64,000 nucleotides of DNA from contig NZ_JAGGKC010000017.1 in assembly GCF_017873395.1 (NCBI RefSeq), forward strand, positions 23,509 through 87,508, written 5' to 3'. This document shows, piece by piece, positions 33,580 through 43,812 of the stretch. Position 1 is the first letter of the stretch. Every line of letters starts with the position of its first letter. The translations under genes were made by a program, and so were the position numbers. Under the pieces are notes generated by a model, which worked only from the letters and a program-made list of their open reading frames with translations, ran no database searches and was not told where the DNA came from. Origin of the DNA: Youngiibacter multivorans. GTDB lineage: Bacteria; Bacillota; Clostridia; Clostridiales; Clostridiaceae.

Positions 33580-36500
33580 ATGGGAGCAGCATGGACGAAT
33601 GAGCAGACCAGTGCCATAGAAGCGCGAAACAGTAACCTCCTGGTTGCTGCTGCTGCAGGCTCAGGCAAGACTGCCGTGCTTGTAGAGAGGATCATAAGAA
33701 TAGTCACGAAGGACAAGGCTGACATAGACTCACTCCTTGTAGTTACCTTCACAAATGCGGCAGCATCCGAAATGAGAGAAAGGATCGGAGATGCCATAGA
33801 GAAAGCACTGGAAGAGAATCCATCGGATTCTCACCTCCAGAGGCAGCTGACCCTTCTTGGGAGGAGCAGCATAACCACAATACACTCATTCTGCCTTGAA
33901 CTTATAAGGAGCAACTTCCACCTGATTGACCTGGATCCGGCGTTCAGGATAGCTGACGAAACAGAATCAGGCATACTGAAGGAAGAGGCTCTCGACCAGC
34001 TGCTTGAGGAACAGTACGAAAAAGGCGCGGATAGCTTCATAGCCCTCGTTGATTCGTATGGCGGCAAGAAGGATGATTCCGGACTCAAGGCACTGGTACT
34101 TGACCTTCACAGGTTTGTGATGAGCAATCCCTGGCCTGGAAAATGGCTTGATGAAGCTGGAAGGGGATATGACCTTTCGGAGGGTGCCATTGAAAGGCTG
34201 CCTGTCTATGGGAAAGTGCTTAATAACCTCGCAAGGATGGCTGAAATTCATGTGCAGGCTCTTGAAAATGCAATAGAGACCATTCGTGGAAACGCCGGGA
34301 TATCGAAGTATGATGACATGTTCCTTGAGGATCTGATTTTTTGCAGGCAGCTGAAGGATGCGTTCTCAGGTACAGACAAATATGATTCAATAAGGTCTGT
34401 GCTGATGGAAAAGTCGTGGACCAGGCTGGGTACTGCTGCAAGGGGGCATGACAAATCCGTTGCAGAAGATGTCAAGGAAGCAAGGGGCGATTTCAAGAAA
34501 TTCATTGAGGACCTTTCAAAGACATTCTTCAAGGAGTCAGGAAGCGACACGCTTGAAATGGCGAGAAGGCTTGACCCGCTTATGAAGCATCTGTCATTTA
34601 TCGAGAAGGAGTTCATAGCCGCTTACGATGCCAGGAAACGCGACAAGGGACTGCTTGACTTCAATGACCTGGAGCAGCTTGCCCTGAAGATACTTTCAAA
34701 TGTTGATGAGGAAGGAACGGCAGTGCCATCTCCGGCAGCCCTGGCTTTAAGGTCTAAATTCAGGGAGGTAATGGTTGATGAATACCAGGACTCCAATGAA
34801 GTGCAGGAAGTTATCATCAGCATGGTGTCAAGAAAGGATGAGAAGGACCCCAATGTTTTCATGGTAGGTGATGTAAAGCAGAGCATCTACAGGTTCAGAC
34901 AGGCAAGGCCTGAGCTGTTCCTTGAAAAATACAGGACATACAGCCCGGAAAAACAAGATAGGAACAGAAAGGTACTGCTATACAAGAACTTCAGGAGCAG
35001 AAGGAACATATTGTCTGCAGTTAACCTTGTGTTCAAGGGAGTAATGAGCTCGAATGCGGGTGAACTTGACTATACGGATGATGAAGCCCTTGATTTTGGA
35101 GCCGGACATTATGATGATGGTGAAGATCCGCCGGTTGAGATCATTCTGGTTGAAACATCCTCTCTTCCGGAGGAAGAATCACAAGCAGCTGAACCTGAGG
35201 CTTATGAAGAAAGCGGGATGGAAGATGGAGTTGACATTTCAGACTACAAGGCTATAGAGCTCGAAGCGATAATGGTTGGTAAAAAGATAAGGGAGCTTGT
35301 CCTTGGTGATAATCCTGCAAAAGTATATGACAGGAAGCTAGGCGGCTTCAGAAAGGCCAGCTATAGGGATATAGTCATACTGATGAGGGCAACTTCTGTA
35401 AGTGCCAACATATTCCTTGAGGAATTCTCGAAGCTTGAGATACCTGCATTTGCCGATAACAGCACCGGATACTTTGAAACTGTAGAAGTAAGGACCATGG
35501 TCTCACTGCTGAGGATAATTGATAATCCGCTTCAGGATGTGCCACTCCTTGCTGCTCTAAGAAGCCCGATGTTCGCGTTCAGCGAGGAGGAGCTTGCTTC
35601 AGTAAGGCTTCTGGACAAGGATGATTACCTATATAACTGCCTTGTGAAATCAGGAGCTGAATCAATAGGGGAAAAAGCCCGGAGCTTCCTCGAAAGGCTC
35701 TCCGAGTACAGGGATATGGCCTTAACGCTGCCTCTCGATTCATTCATATGGTACATATACACCGACACTTCATACTATGACTATGCAGGAGCGATGCCAG
35801 ATGGCATACAAAGGCAGGCAAATCTTCGGATGCTGTTCCAGAAAGCCCGCCAGTTCGAGGATTCAGGAAGCAAGGGATTGTTCAGCTTCATCAGGTATAT
35901 CGACAAATTCAAGAGGACGAACGGTGACATCGGAGCAGCAAGGATCCTCGGTGAGAATGAGGACCTGGTGAGGGTCATGAGCATCCATAAATCAAAGGGT
36001 CTTGAATTCCCCATAGTGTTCATCAGCAATTCAGGTAAGGGGTTCAACAGGATGGACCAGAGAAAGGATGTCCTTTTTCACCCGGGACTCGGGTTCGGAC
36101 CCATGTACATTGACAGGGAAAGGTCGATAAAGTGCACTACCTTCTTCAGGGAAGCCATCAAGGACAGGATGATGCTTGAGAGCCTTTCCGAGGAGATGAG
36201 GGTCCTTTATGTTGCCATGACCAGAGCCAAGGAGAGACTATACATAACTGGAAATGTAAGAGACAGGGAAGTTGTAATCAAGAGGTGGAACTCGCTTTCA
36301 AAGGGAGCTGGCCTTAGGCTGCCTGAAGACAAGGTCCTAAAGTCGGGAAGTTTCCTCGACTGGATAATGCCTGTACTTTTAAAGCACAAATCAATGGATG
36401 ATTACAGGAACGAGGGGATCGGTGCGTATACTGATGAGGGAAGCTTTTCCCTTGAATTCATACGCGCTGAAGATCTCTTCAGGAAGGGATTGACGCCAAA

Positions 36501-37233
36501 ACTACCAGAAGAATATGTTCTGACCATAGACTCACTGTCCGAACCTTCTTCCTCATTTGAAATCATGAGAAGGCTTTCTTATGAGTATGGTTATGCCAAG
36601 GATGTCGCAATGGCTTCCAAAATAACTGTCTCCGAGCTGAAAAGGCTGGCTCAGGACGAAGAGGATATTCAAGGGATCAGTGTAGTGGAGGAGGAACATA
36701 TCGAAAGACCACTTTTCATGATGGAGAAGACCGGACTTACCGGGTCGGAGCTTGGTACAGCTTTCCATAAGGTATTTCAACATCTCGACTTTTCTAAAGT
36801 ATCACTGGATGAACTGAGAAGTCAGGTTGACGAGCTTGTGGATAGAGAGCTGCTCAGACCATCGGAAGCTTCCAGAGTAAATCCATGGAAGCTTAAAATG
36901 CTTTTTGATACTGACATCGGAAAAAGAATGGCGGCAGCAGCAGTCAAAGGCGAGCTGAAGCGGGAGATTCCATTCTTCATGGGATATGAAGGTAGTGAGA
37001 CCATGGTTAAGGGAGTCATCGATGCCTTTTTTAAAGAGAATCTGGGGCTTGTCATAGTAGACTACAAGACAGACCATGTTGATATCAGCAACTTCGAAGA
37101 AACGCTAAAAGAAAGGTACACAGAGCAGATGAGATATTATAAAAATGCACTTGAGCGAATAACTGGACTCAAAGTAAGCGAAATAATACTCTATTCAGTA
37201 TCACTTGGAAAAGAATTATGTATTACTTTATAA
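33580..37233 (+). CDS. addA: ATP-dependent helicase/nuclease subunit A
   Basis: 1217 residues, typical for AddA (RexA), an SF1A helicase fused to a RecB-type nuclease. Motif I AAAGSGKT is at 24-31, motif Ia TFTNAAASEMRERI at about 50-63, motif II VDEYQDSN at about 397-404, motif III VGDVKQSIYRFRQA at about 428-441, motif V MSIHKSKGLEFPIVF at about 800-814 and motif VI VAMTRAKERLYITG at about 879-892. The C-terminal nuclease has GTAFHKVFQH and IVDYKTD with Asp1161 and Lys1163. GGGAGGTG lies inside the end of addB, so the two are coupled. Confidence 0.95.
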   Translation: MGAAWTNEQTSAIEARNSNLLVAAAAGSGKTAVLVERIIRIVTKDKADIDSLLVVTFTNAAASEMRERIGDAIEKALEENPSDSHLQRQLTLLGRSSITTIHSFCLELIRSNFHLIDLDPAFRIADETESGILKEEALDQLLEEQYEKGADSFIALVDSYGGKKDDSGLKALVLDLHRFVMSNPWPGKWLDEAGRGYDLSEGAIERLPVYGKVLNNLARMAEIHVQALENAIETIRGNAGISKYDDMFLEDLIFCRQLKDAFSGTDKYDSIRSVLMEKSWTRLGTAARGHDKSVAEDVKEARGDFKKFIEDLSKTFFKESGSDTLEMARRLDPLMKHLSFIEKEFIAAYDARKRDKGLLDFNDLEQLALKILSNVDEEGTAVPSPAALALRSKFREVMVDEYQDSNEVQEVIISMVSRKDEKDPNVFMVGDVKQSIYRFRQARPELFLEKYRTYSPEKQDRNRKVLLYKNFRSRRNILSAVNLVFKGVMSSNAGELDYTDDEALDFGAGHYDDGEDPPVEIILVETSSLPEEESQAAEPEAYEESGMEDGVDISDYKAIELEAIMVGKKIRELVLGDNPAKVYDRKLGGFRKASYRDIVILMRATSVSANIFLEEFSKLEIPAFADNSTGYFETVEVRTMVSLLRIIDNPLQDVPLLAALRSPMFAFSEEELASVRLLDKDDYLYNCLVKSGAESIGEKARSFLERLSEYRDMALTLPLDSFIWYIYTDTSYYDYAGAMPDGIQRQANLRMLFQKARQFEDSGSKGLFSFIRYIDKFKRTNGDIGAARILGENEDLVRVMSIHKSKGLEFPIVFISNSGKGFNRMDQRKDVLFHPGLGFGPMYIDRERSIKCTTFFREAIKDRMMLESLSEEMRVLYVAMTRAKERLYITGNVRDREVVIKRWNSLSKGAGLRLPEDKVLKSGSFLDWIMPVLLKHKSMDDYRNEGIGAYTDEGSFSLEFIRAEDLFRKGLTPKLPEEYVLTIDSLSEPSSSFEIMRRLSYEYGYAKDVAMASKITVSELKRLAQDEEDIQGISVVEEEHIERPLFMMEKTGLTGSELGTAFHKVFQHLDFSKVSLDELRSQVDELVDRELLRPSEASRVNPWKLKMLFDTDIGKRMAAAAVKGELKREIPFFMGYEGSETMVKGVIDAFFKENLGLVIVDYKTDHVDISNFEETLKERYTEQMRYYKNALERITGLKVSEIILYSVSLGKELCITL

Positions 37234-37308
37234 TTTGCTCTTCAAAGTTATTTTGTTTTGAAGTATAATAACATTATATTATCTTGGAAAACGATAGGAG
37301 TGTTTCAA

Positions 37309-37464
37309 ATGGCAGTAGGAAAAGATAAGACAAGGATTCTTTTGACACTTCCAATGGATCTCAAGGACGAACTCACGAAGGAAGCAAAGAGGGATAATAG
37401 GAGTCTCAACAACTATATCCTCAACCTTCTTCTGAATTCTGACAGAAGACCAGAAGGAAAGTAA
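37309..37464 (+). CDS. Small ribbon-helix-helix (Arc-like) DNA-binding protein
   Basis: 51 residues from the ATG at 37309 with AGGAG upstream. The pattern KTRILLTLPMDLKDELTKEAKRDNRSLNNYILNLL (about 7-41) is the Arc/CopG-type fold: a short beta strand followed by two helices with the turn at DNRS. Such proteins bind DNA as dimers. There is no toxin gene beside it, so it is more likely a free-standing regulator than an antitoxin. It is 75 bases after addA and ends at an intrinsic terminator. Confidence 0.75.
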   Translation: MAVGKDKTRILLTLPMDLKDELTKEAKRDNRSLNNYILNLLLNSDRRPEGK

Positions 37465-37474
37465 CGAAGAAAAG

Positions 37475-37502
37475 AAAAGGACCTGCAAGGGTCCTTTTTT
37501 TC
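37475..37502 (+). terminator. Intrinsic terminator after the RHH gene
   Basis: AAAAGGACC / GGTCCTTTT hairpin with a six-base loop and a run of seven T. Confidence 0.88.
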
Positions 37503-38008
37503 ATTTTGATGATTTAATGACTATTCATCTAACGGATAATGATTTTCCTTGAATATCAAGGAGACTGGTAGTACCAATTATTAAATTGATATAAATTGTT
37601 AAATTATACGAATCAAATGAAAACTTTGAAATGCAGTCATGGATTCGCTGATATTCAATACTGCTGAATTAATATTTCAATTACAAACTTAGAAAGACAA
37701 AATCAAAATCATCCTCATACTGATCAAAGTTTGAATACGGTTGTACGTATATATCTCTTGGTAACCAATTAGAATGTACGATATTTACACATATATAATA
37801 AAAGTATTTTATGAGCAGATAAAATTTCTGGATATTTTTTATTTAAAACAAAAAATGCTCGAAATATGGATGGAATATTTTTACGATATTTAAAATCGAG
37901 TGAAAATCTAATTTCCATCTTATAATTATTTAATTGGTGTACAAAATAACATCATTATACAATAGTAAAACATATGATAAATCTATAATAACAAAGTGAA
38001 ATAATATT
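37502..38008. other. AT-rich 500-base gap
   Basis: No gene, RNA or clear repeat is visible. The sequence is strongly AT-rich with stops in all frames and separates two convergent units. Confidence 0.6.
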
Positions 38009-38941
38009 TCATAAGAGAGTAAACAACATGAAGTACAGGGGTATTGTAAATAGAGATAGGAAAGTGGTAAATGCTGTCATGAAAGCAGCAAATCCAGAAT
38101 CCCCTCCGTACTTTCCGGATACTATAGATACCTGGCCCATTACCGGAAGTGCAGCGCTTATTATGAATACCTTCTGCATAAGCAACGGCATCGGGACAAG
38201 CTTGAACAGAAGGATTACAACCAGAGGCGATACTGCGAACCTGAACAGTATTATGAGGATCGTATCCAACGGATTCCCAAGATTCTTGAAGGTAAGTGTG
38301 CCTATAATGCTTCCCATATAAATGAGAGAAAGAGGTGTCAGCATATCCTTCAGATACTCGGTGCTCTTAATGATATAATCCGGTACAGCTATGTCCATGA
38401 AAAGTGCGGCAAGGCCCAGCAGAAATCCAAGTATTGCAGGATTAAGAAGCTTCTTTATGACAGTGAATGAGAATCCGCTGCTTTTCTTTGTCCTTGAGAG
38501 CAGGTAGTTTCCGGCGGTCCAGAACATGACAGTATTTGCCATATAGTAAAGGAGAAGGTATGGTACGCCTTCATCACCGAAAAGCCCTGTTATTATTGGA
38601 AGTCCGACAAATATGGTATTGGAGAAGGTGCTCATCGCAATGAACGCTCCACCCCGTTTTATGTTGTGTTTGAGAAGTCGGCTGGTGAAGGATGATATTA
38701 TGATTACAATGACCATAGATGTTATGACCAGAAGCACACCTTTCCAGGATACCTTCAGATGTTCCAGGGTGAAGCTGGTAAATGCTGTATGGAACATGGT
38801 TACCGGCACTATGTAGCTTACAAGGAATGTAGATATGAAACTGTCTACCCGCTGGTCGGTAACCTTGAGCTTTTTAAGCACAAATCCGAATCCTGCGAGA
38901 ATAAAAAGAGTGATTATTGTATTAGTTGCCTCTATTGTCAT
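38009..38941 (-). CDS. Auxin efflux carrier (AEC) family transporter
   Basis: 310 residues from the ATG ending at 38941, with GGGAGG upstream, inside the 3' end of the neighbouring gene (20-base overlap). Ten hydrophobic segments in two five-helix halves, with TFSNTIFVGLPIITGLFGDEG (about 113-133) and ISAALPVMGQVSIVSGKYGGD (about 262-282) forming the broken helices 4 and 9 of the family. Members export organic acids such as malate. The substrate is unknown. The overlap makes it translationally linked to the tRNA nucleotidyltransferase gene, although no functional tie is evident. Confidence 0.85.
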   Translation of the reverse strand: MTIEATNTIITLFILAGFGFVLKKLKVTDQRVDSFISTFLVSYIVPVTMFHTAFTSFTLEHLKVSWKGVLLVITSMVIVIIISSFTSRLLKHNIKRGGAFIAMSTFSNTIFVGLPIITGLFGDEGVPYLLLYYMANTVMFWTAGNYLLSRTKKSSGFSFTVIKKLLNPAILGFLLGLAALFMDIAVPDYIIKSTEYLKDMLTPLSLIYMGSIIGTLTFKNLGNPLDTILIILFRFAVSPLVVILLFKLVPMPLLMQKVFIISAALPVMGQVSIVSGKYGGDSGFAAFMTAFTTFLSLFTIPLYFMLFTLL

Positions 38942-40274
38942 TCTCAGCCTCCCTGGCAGCAATTTCCAGAAGTCGTTCTCTTGTGTTAAGGCCTGGTGTC
39001 TCCAGGACGTTTTCCAATAGGATTCCCAGGAGCTTGCCGATTAGCCTGCCGTCTTTGATGCCTATGGATTTGAGGTCGTCTCCGTTGACGGCAAGGTCCT
39101 TAAGCTCCAATGGATCGTTTCTTTCGAGTATTTCATTCAGTCGTTTCTCGAATTCAATGAGCTTTGAGGCGTGAATTCCACCGATGTCTGGTTTTCCGCC
39201 ATGGTCAGCCTTCTTGAGGCCGAGGAAAAGCGGTATGTTTGCAATCCCCATGTTGACTGCAAATTTCTTGAGCTTCACTTCATTCTTCATCTCGCTTGGG
39301 ACCATATGCAGCGAGATAAGCTTGTCTACAAGATGAATGGTCCGGTTGTCGTATTTTAGTCTCTGAAGCACATCCCTGGCAATTGATGCGGATTCCTTCT
39401 CATGGCCGTAGAAGTGGCCCACGCCGTCTTTGTCTATCGTGAAGCATCTTGGTTTTCCTGAGTCGTGAAATAGTGCCGCAAGCCTAACGTGAAGGTTTCT
39501 AGGACACCTGTCAAGCACCTCCAGGGTATGCCCAAGGACATCCTTGTCATGGTACCTGTTGAACTGGTTGAATGATGCCAGTGGCAACAGCTCAGGAAGG
39601 ACATACTTTATCAGTCCTAGCTCGAAGAGCATCCGCATGCCTCTTCCGGGATTTTCCGACATGAGGATATTGGATATCTCTTCCCGGATCCTTTCGACGC
39701 TGATGTATACGAGACCGTCCATTTCCTCGATTATCCCGAGAAGAGTACTCTCTTCTATGTTGAAGTCAAGGGTGGTTGCGAGCCGTACAGCCCGGAGTAT
39801 ACGCAGGGCATCCTCCTTGAAACGCTCGACAGGATGTCCCACTGCCCTGATTAGCCTGTGGTTAAGGTCATTGAAGCCGCCAAACGGGTCTATGAGTCCT
39901 TTTTCATCATTGTAGGCCAGTGCGTTGATTGTGATATCCCGTCTTCTGAGGTCCTCAATCAGGTCTTCTATGAATCGGACATTTTCCGGGTATCTCTTGT
40001 TGATGTAGCCTTCTTCACTTCTGAAGGTGGTCACGTCAAAACAACCGTCGTCGGTTACAACCTCTACGGTTCCGTGCTTTATGCCTATTGGAACTGTCTT
40101 TTCAAACATTCCGATGATTGATTCAGGTGTAGCTGAAGTTGCGATATCATAGTCTTTTGGGTTCTTCCCGAGAAGGACGTCCCTGATGGACCCACCCACA
40201 AGGTAAGCATCGTAACCTTCCTGAAGTATCCTTCCGATTATGAATCTTGCGCCTTTTGGCATCTCGATCCTCAT
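38922..40274 (-). CDS. cca: CCA tRNA nucleotidyltransferase with HD domain
   Basis: 450 residues. The nucleotidyltransferase head has GGSIRDVLLGKNPKDYDIAT (about 22-41) with the catalytic D-x-D, then VTTFRSEEGY (about 77-86), and RRDITINALAYN (about 110-121), the motif for ATP/CTP selection in class II enzymes. A C-terminal HD region has AALFHDSGKPRCFT (about 264-277). It adds or repairs the CCA end of tRNAs; a poly(A) polymerase role is a possible alternative. Some tRNAs in the window encode CCA, so repair may be its main job. The start has AAGGAGGC upstream. Confidence 0.9.
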   Translation of the reverse strand: MRIEMPKGARFIIGRILQEGYDAYLVGGSIRDVLLGKNPKDYDIATSATPESIIGMFEKTVPIGIKHGTVEVVTDDGCFDVTTFRSEEGYINKRYPENVRFIEDLIEDLRRRDITINALAYNDEKGLIDPFGGFNDLNHRLIRAVGHPVERFKEDALRILRAVRLATTLDFNIEESTLLGIIEEMDGLVYISVERIREEISNILMSENPGRGMRMLFELGLIKYVLPELLPLASFNQFNRYHDKDVLGHTLEVLDRCPRNLHVRLAALFHDSGKPRCFTIDKDGVGHFYGHEKESASIARDVLQRLKYDNRTIHLVDKLISLHMVPSEMKNEVKLKKFAVNMGIANIPLFLGLKKADHGGKPDIGGIHASKLIEFEKRLNEILERNDPLELKDLAVNGDDLKSIGIKDGRLIGKLLGILLENVLETPGLNTRERLLEIAAREAENDNRGN

Positions 40275-40389
40275 GGTGCCTCCTTACCTGGAGAGTCAAA
40301 ATTTCTGCTTTGAAAGCCTTCTCCGGTTGGTATTGTAGTATAATCTAGTATAATTAATTATATACCATGTTAATGGCAAGGAGTAGCAG

Positions 40390-41367
40390 ATGGAACAATC
40401 GATTAGAAAAATACGGGACTTTGAAACTGGTGACAGGCTTGACTGTTACTTCATAATCAAGAGGGTGGACCTCAAGACCACAAATTCAAATGACAAGAAA
40501 TACCTGGACTTCATCTTCGGAGATGTGACAGGTGAAATATCTGGAAAGCTATGGGATGTGCCATACGACCAAGAGGATTTCTTCAAGGCTGGAATGCTCA
40601 TCAAGGCGAGAGGAACCGTCACCAGCTACCAGAATTCTCTGCAATTCAAGGTGGACAGGATAAGGACAGTAGATGCCAAGGATAACGTCGATCCAAGGGA
40701 CTTTGTTGTGGCTGCACCGCTTGACCCTGATTTCATGTACAGTGAAATTGAGGGATTTGCAAAAGGTATGGCGAACACACACATCAGGAGCCTTGTGCTT
40801 AGAATAATGGAAGAGAACAAGGAAAAGCTGATGTATTATCCAGCTGCAAAGAGGAACCACCACTCGATAAGAAGCGGACTGCTTTACCATGTTCTGACAA
40901 TGCTAAGACTGGGCATGAAAATATCTCAGATATATGAAGAGATCAATACTGACCTGCTTTATGCGGGTATAATTCTCCATGACATGGAAAAGCTTAATGA
41001 AATGGACTCGACCGAGCTTGGAATAGTGAGCGAGTATACGGTTGAGGGAACTCTGCTTGGCCACATAACCCAGGGAGTGAAGAACATTGAAAGGGTTGCA
41101 ATGGAGCTTGGAACACCGAAGGAAATCAGCATGATCCTTGAACACATGGTACTGAGTCATCATTATGAGCCTGATTTTGGAAGCCCTGTAAAGCCGATGA
41201 TCCTGGAGGCTGAGATATTGCATCATATTGATATGATCGATGCGAGGGTTTTTGATATTACGAATGCTACAAAGGATATTGAGGGCGGTACATTCACTGA
41301 CAATATCTGGTCGCTTGACAGAAGAAGGATGTATAAGCCTTTGTTTGAAGGAAGCGTGAAGAAATAG
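40390..41367 (+). CDS. yhaM: 3'-5' exoribonuclease YhaM family, OB fold plus HD domain
   Basis: 325 residues. The N-terminal OB-fold (about 10-95: DCYFIIKRVDLKTTN..KYLDFIFGDVTGEISGKLWD) is followed by an HD domain with His in HHSIRSGLLYHVLTM (about 157-171), HD in AGIILHDMEKL (about 197-207) and HMVLSHH (about 251-257). This is the YhaM/CBF1 arrangement of Firmicutes, a manganese-dependent exonuclease for RNA and single-stranded DNA. The start lies ten bases after a GGAGTAG. pepT follows after nine bases in the same operon. Confidence 0.88.
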   Translation: MEQSIRKIRDFETGDRLDCYFIIKRVDLKTTNSNDKKYLDFIFGDVTGEISGKLWDVPYDQEDFFKAGMLIKARGTVTSYQNSLQFKVDRIRTVDAKDNVDPRDFVVAAPLDPDFMYSEIEGFAKGMANTHIRSLVLRIMEENKEKLMYYPAAKRNHHSIRSGLLYHVLTMLRLGMKISQIYEEINTDLLYAGIILHDMEKLNEMDSTELGIVSEYTVEGTLLGHITQGVKNIERVAMELGTPKEISMILEHMVLSHHYEPDFGSPVKPMILEAEILHHIDMIDARVFDITNATKDIEGGTFTDNIWSLDRRRMYKPLFEGSVKK

Positions 41368-41376
41368 GAGGATACA

Positions 41377-42603
41377 ATGGGAGCAAAGGAAAACCTTTTA
41401 AAATATGTAAAATATGAGACAACATCTGATGAAGAAAGCACAAGCATTCCGTCGACTAAGGGTCAGATGATACTTGCTGAAGAGCTTGAAAGAGAACTGA
41501 AAGCATTAGGGCTTGAGACAAATCTGGATGAAAACGGATATCTGTTCGGATACCTGAAGGGTAATACAAATAAGAAGGTTAAAAAACTTGGATTTTTAGC
41601 CCATCTTGACACCTCACCTGACATGAGCGGAAAAGACGTATCTCCAAGGGAACTTACCTATGCAGGTGGAGATATAGTGCTAAATGAGGGTCTCGGGATA
41701 GTACTTAAAACTGCTGATTTTCCTGACCTTAAGAAATATGAGGGTCATGAACTTATTGTTACAGACGGGACTACCCTTCTTGGGGCAGACAACAAGGCGG
41801 GGATAGCTGAAATAATGGCGGCGCTTGAAATCATTGTTTCCAAAAGCGATATGCTGCATGGAGATATAATGGTGGCATTTACCCCTGATGAGGAAATAGG
41901 ACGAGGGCCGCATAAATTCGATGTTGAAAGATTTGGAGCGGAGGTTGCTTATACTATTGACGGAGGTCCCGAGGGCGAGCTTGAATTTGAAAACTTCAAT
42001 GCAGCAGCTGCAAAAGTCACATTTAATGGAAGAAATGTGCATCCTGGCACAGCCAAAGGAAAGATGATCAATTCAATTGCTCTTGCCATGGAGTATGCTT
42101 CATACTTCGACAAATCTGAGACACCTGAAATGACGGAAAAGTACGAGGGCTTCTTCCATCTCAATGATTTCAGCGGATCTGTGGAAAAGACCGTACTCAA
42201 CTACATCATAAGGGATTTCTTCCCGGATACTTTCGAGGCAAAGAAAGGGAAGATGTTGGCTGCAGCCGAGCAGCTAAACGAAAAGCACGGACAAGACACC
42301 GTAACTGTTGAAATTAAAGATCAGTACAGGAACATGAAAGAGATGATAGAGCCTAACATGTACCTGATAGACAATGCCCTGAAGGCAATGGAAAAGGCAG
42401 AGGTGAAGCCTATAGTGAAGCCTATAAGAGGCGGCACTGACGGTGCGCAGCTTTCATTCATGGGGCTGCCGTGCCCGAACATCTTCACTGGCGGTGAAAA
42501 CTACCATGGAAAGTTCGAGTTCATATCAATCCCGGCAATGGAAAAGGCTGTGAAGGTAATAGTCAACTTAGTCGGTATATTCGAAGAACAGGGTGTTGAA
42601 TAA
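41377..42603 (+). CDS. pepT: Peptidase T (tripeptide aminopeptidase)
   Basis: 408 residues, normal for PepT (family M20B). It removes the N-terminal residue from tripeptides in the cytoplasm. Zinc ligands and catalytic residues are visible: His76 and Asp78 in LAHLDTS, Asp138 in GADNKAG, Glu172/173 in TPDEEIG, the Asp in IDGGPEG (about 195-201), and the final His in GGENYHGKFEF (about 376-386). The start has GGAGGAT upstream, nine bases after yhaM. Confidence 0.95.
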   Translation: MGAKENLLKYVKYETTSDEESTSIPSTKGQMILAEELERELKALGLETNLDENGYLFGYLKGNTNKKVKKLGFLAHLDTSPDMSGKDVSPRELTYAGGDIVLNEGLGIVLKTADFPDLKKYEGHELIVTDGTTLLGADNKAGIAEIMAALEIIVSKSDMLHGDIMVAFTPDEEIGRGPHKFDVERFGAEVAYTIDGGPEGELEFENFNAAAAKVTFNGRNVHPGTAKGKMINSIALAMEYASYFDKSETPEMTEKYEGFFHLNDFSGSVEKTVLNYIIRDFFPDTFEAKKGKMLAAAEQLNEKHGQDTVTVEIKDQYRNMKEMIEPNMYLIDNALKAMEKAEVKPIVKPIRGGTDGAQLSFMGLPCPNIFTGGENYHGKFEFISIPAMEKAVKVIVNLVGIFEEQGVE

Positions 42604-42615
42604 CAAATATGATTT

Positions 42616-42647
42616 AAAGAGCGGCACTTTCGCAAGTGCCGCTCTTT
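42616..42647. terminator. Bidirectional terminator between pepT and the DegV gene
   Basis: Perfect 14-base arms AAAGAGCGGCACTT (42616-42629) and its complement (42634-42647) with a four-base TCGC loop. Confidence 0.9.
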
Positions 42648-42665
42648 GATTAAAATAATTCAAAA

Positions 42666-43550
42666 TTATTGCGGGTTTTTCTTGGTTCGGTCTTTTCCGG
42701 TAAAGAAGAGGCATGCTCCGTTTGGTCCGATGTGCGATCCGATTGCCATTCCCAGAGGGAACAGGGTTACCTTGGCATCGGAGTGATTCTTTTCTATAAG
42801 TTCCTTTATATATGCAGCATCTTCTTCACAGTCACCGTGCGATATGAAGGCTTCAATGCCCACTTCAGGATCGAGGTTCTTTTCAAAATAGCTGTACAGC
42901 GTGTTCAGGGATTTTTTTCTGCCCTTAACCTTGTCGATTACCTTAAGGCTTCCTTCGCTGTCCATATGTATTATTGGCTTGATTGACAGCATGGAACCGA
43001 ATGTAGCTGATAATGCCGATATTCTGCCGCCTCTCCTCAGATGGTTGAGGTCGTCGACTGTAGCTACGTGGTTTATGTGGTATTTCATCTTCTCGACATA
43101 GTCCAGGTTTTCCTGAAAGGTTGCGCCTTCTGACTGCCTGCGAAGGGCAAGCTGCACCAGCAGTCCCTGTCCGGAGGATGCACACTTCGTATCTACGATC
43201 TCTATGCGCCTTTCAGGATATGACTCCTTTAGGATTCCTGCAGCAACATTTGCTGAACCGAAAGTCCCGCTTAACATGGAAGAAAATGAAAGATACAGGA
43301 GATCAAGGCCTTTATCAAGAGAGCCTTTGAAGTATCCGAGATACATGGCTGGAGTGATCTGCGAGGTTGTAGGCATATCGCCATTTCTCATGCTGTCGTA
43401 GAATTCCTTGAAACCGACAGTCCTCCAGGAATCCTCGATCAGTTCGATATTGCTTGTCTTTATAACAAGGCCTATGGGATCGTGTTCCGGCTTGTCCAGA
43501 AAATATGTTCCGAGGTCGCACCCTGAATCTGTTAGTACAATGTAGCTCAT
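42666..43550 (-). CDS. DegV family fatty-acid-binding protein
   Basis: 294 residues with GGAGG upstream. DegV features: IVLTDSGCDLG at the start, TTSQITPAMYLGYF (about 61-74), FSSMLSGTFGSANVA (about 88-102) with the Ser that contacts the fatty acid head group, VDDLNHLRRGGRIS (about 165-178), and SHIGPNGACLFF near the end. These proteins bind a fatty acid and, as FakB, present it to FakA kinase for entry into phospholipids. No fakA is in the window. The IS element lies in its upstream region. Confidence 0.88.
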   Translation of the reverse strand: MSYIVLTDSGCDLGTYFLDKPEHDPIGLVIKTSNIELIEDSWRTVGFKEFYDSMRNGDMPTTSQITPAMYLGYFKGSLDKGLDLLYLSFSSMLSGTFGSANVAAGILKESYPERRIEIVDTKCASSGQGLLVQLALRRQSEGATFQENLDYVEKMKYHINHVATVDDLNHLRRGGRISALSATFGSMLSIKPIIHMDSEGSLKVIDKVKGRKKSLNTLYSYFEKNLDPEVGIEAFISHGDCEEDAAYIKELIEKNHSDAKVTLFPLGMAIGSHIGPNGACLFFTGKDRTKKNPQ

Positions 43551-43640
43551 ATGGCCTCCAATTCAAAAATCAGTCTCAATACAGGATAACCTCAAAAGTT
43601 TAAAAAACTTTGAAGTTGTCCATAAAGATTTGATGAAAAA

Positions 43641-43680
43641 GCTTGCGCAAACTCGTGACTTCAGTCGTGAGTTAGCAAGC
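43641..43680 (+). repeat. Left-end hairpin of the IS element
   Basis: GCTTGC (43641-43646) pairs with GCAAGC (43675-43680), and inside it AACTCGTGAC (43650-43659) pairs with GTCGTGAGTT (43664-43673) with two wobbles and loop TTCA. This is the imperfect hairpin type bound by TnpA. Confidence 0.75.
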
Positions 43681-43812
43681 GAAGTGAAGAAATCGCAGTA
43701 CTTAGCACATTAGCATATATCAAGTAATAGATACCATTAAGTTCATTGAATTAAAGTTTTGCATTATTCAAGTGTTAAACGGTTCTGAAGTATTCTTATG
43801 TCTGAAATATAT

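Noticed and set aside
37309..37464. Toxin-antitoxin pair from the ribbon-helix-helix protein
   Set aside because: No toxin-like gene adjoins it and a terminator follows directly.
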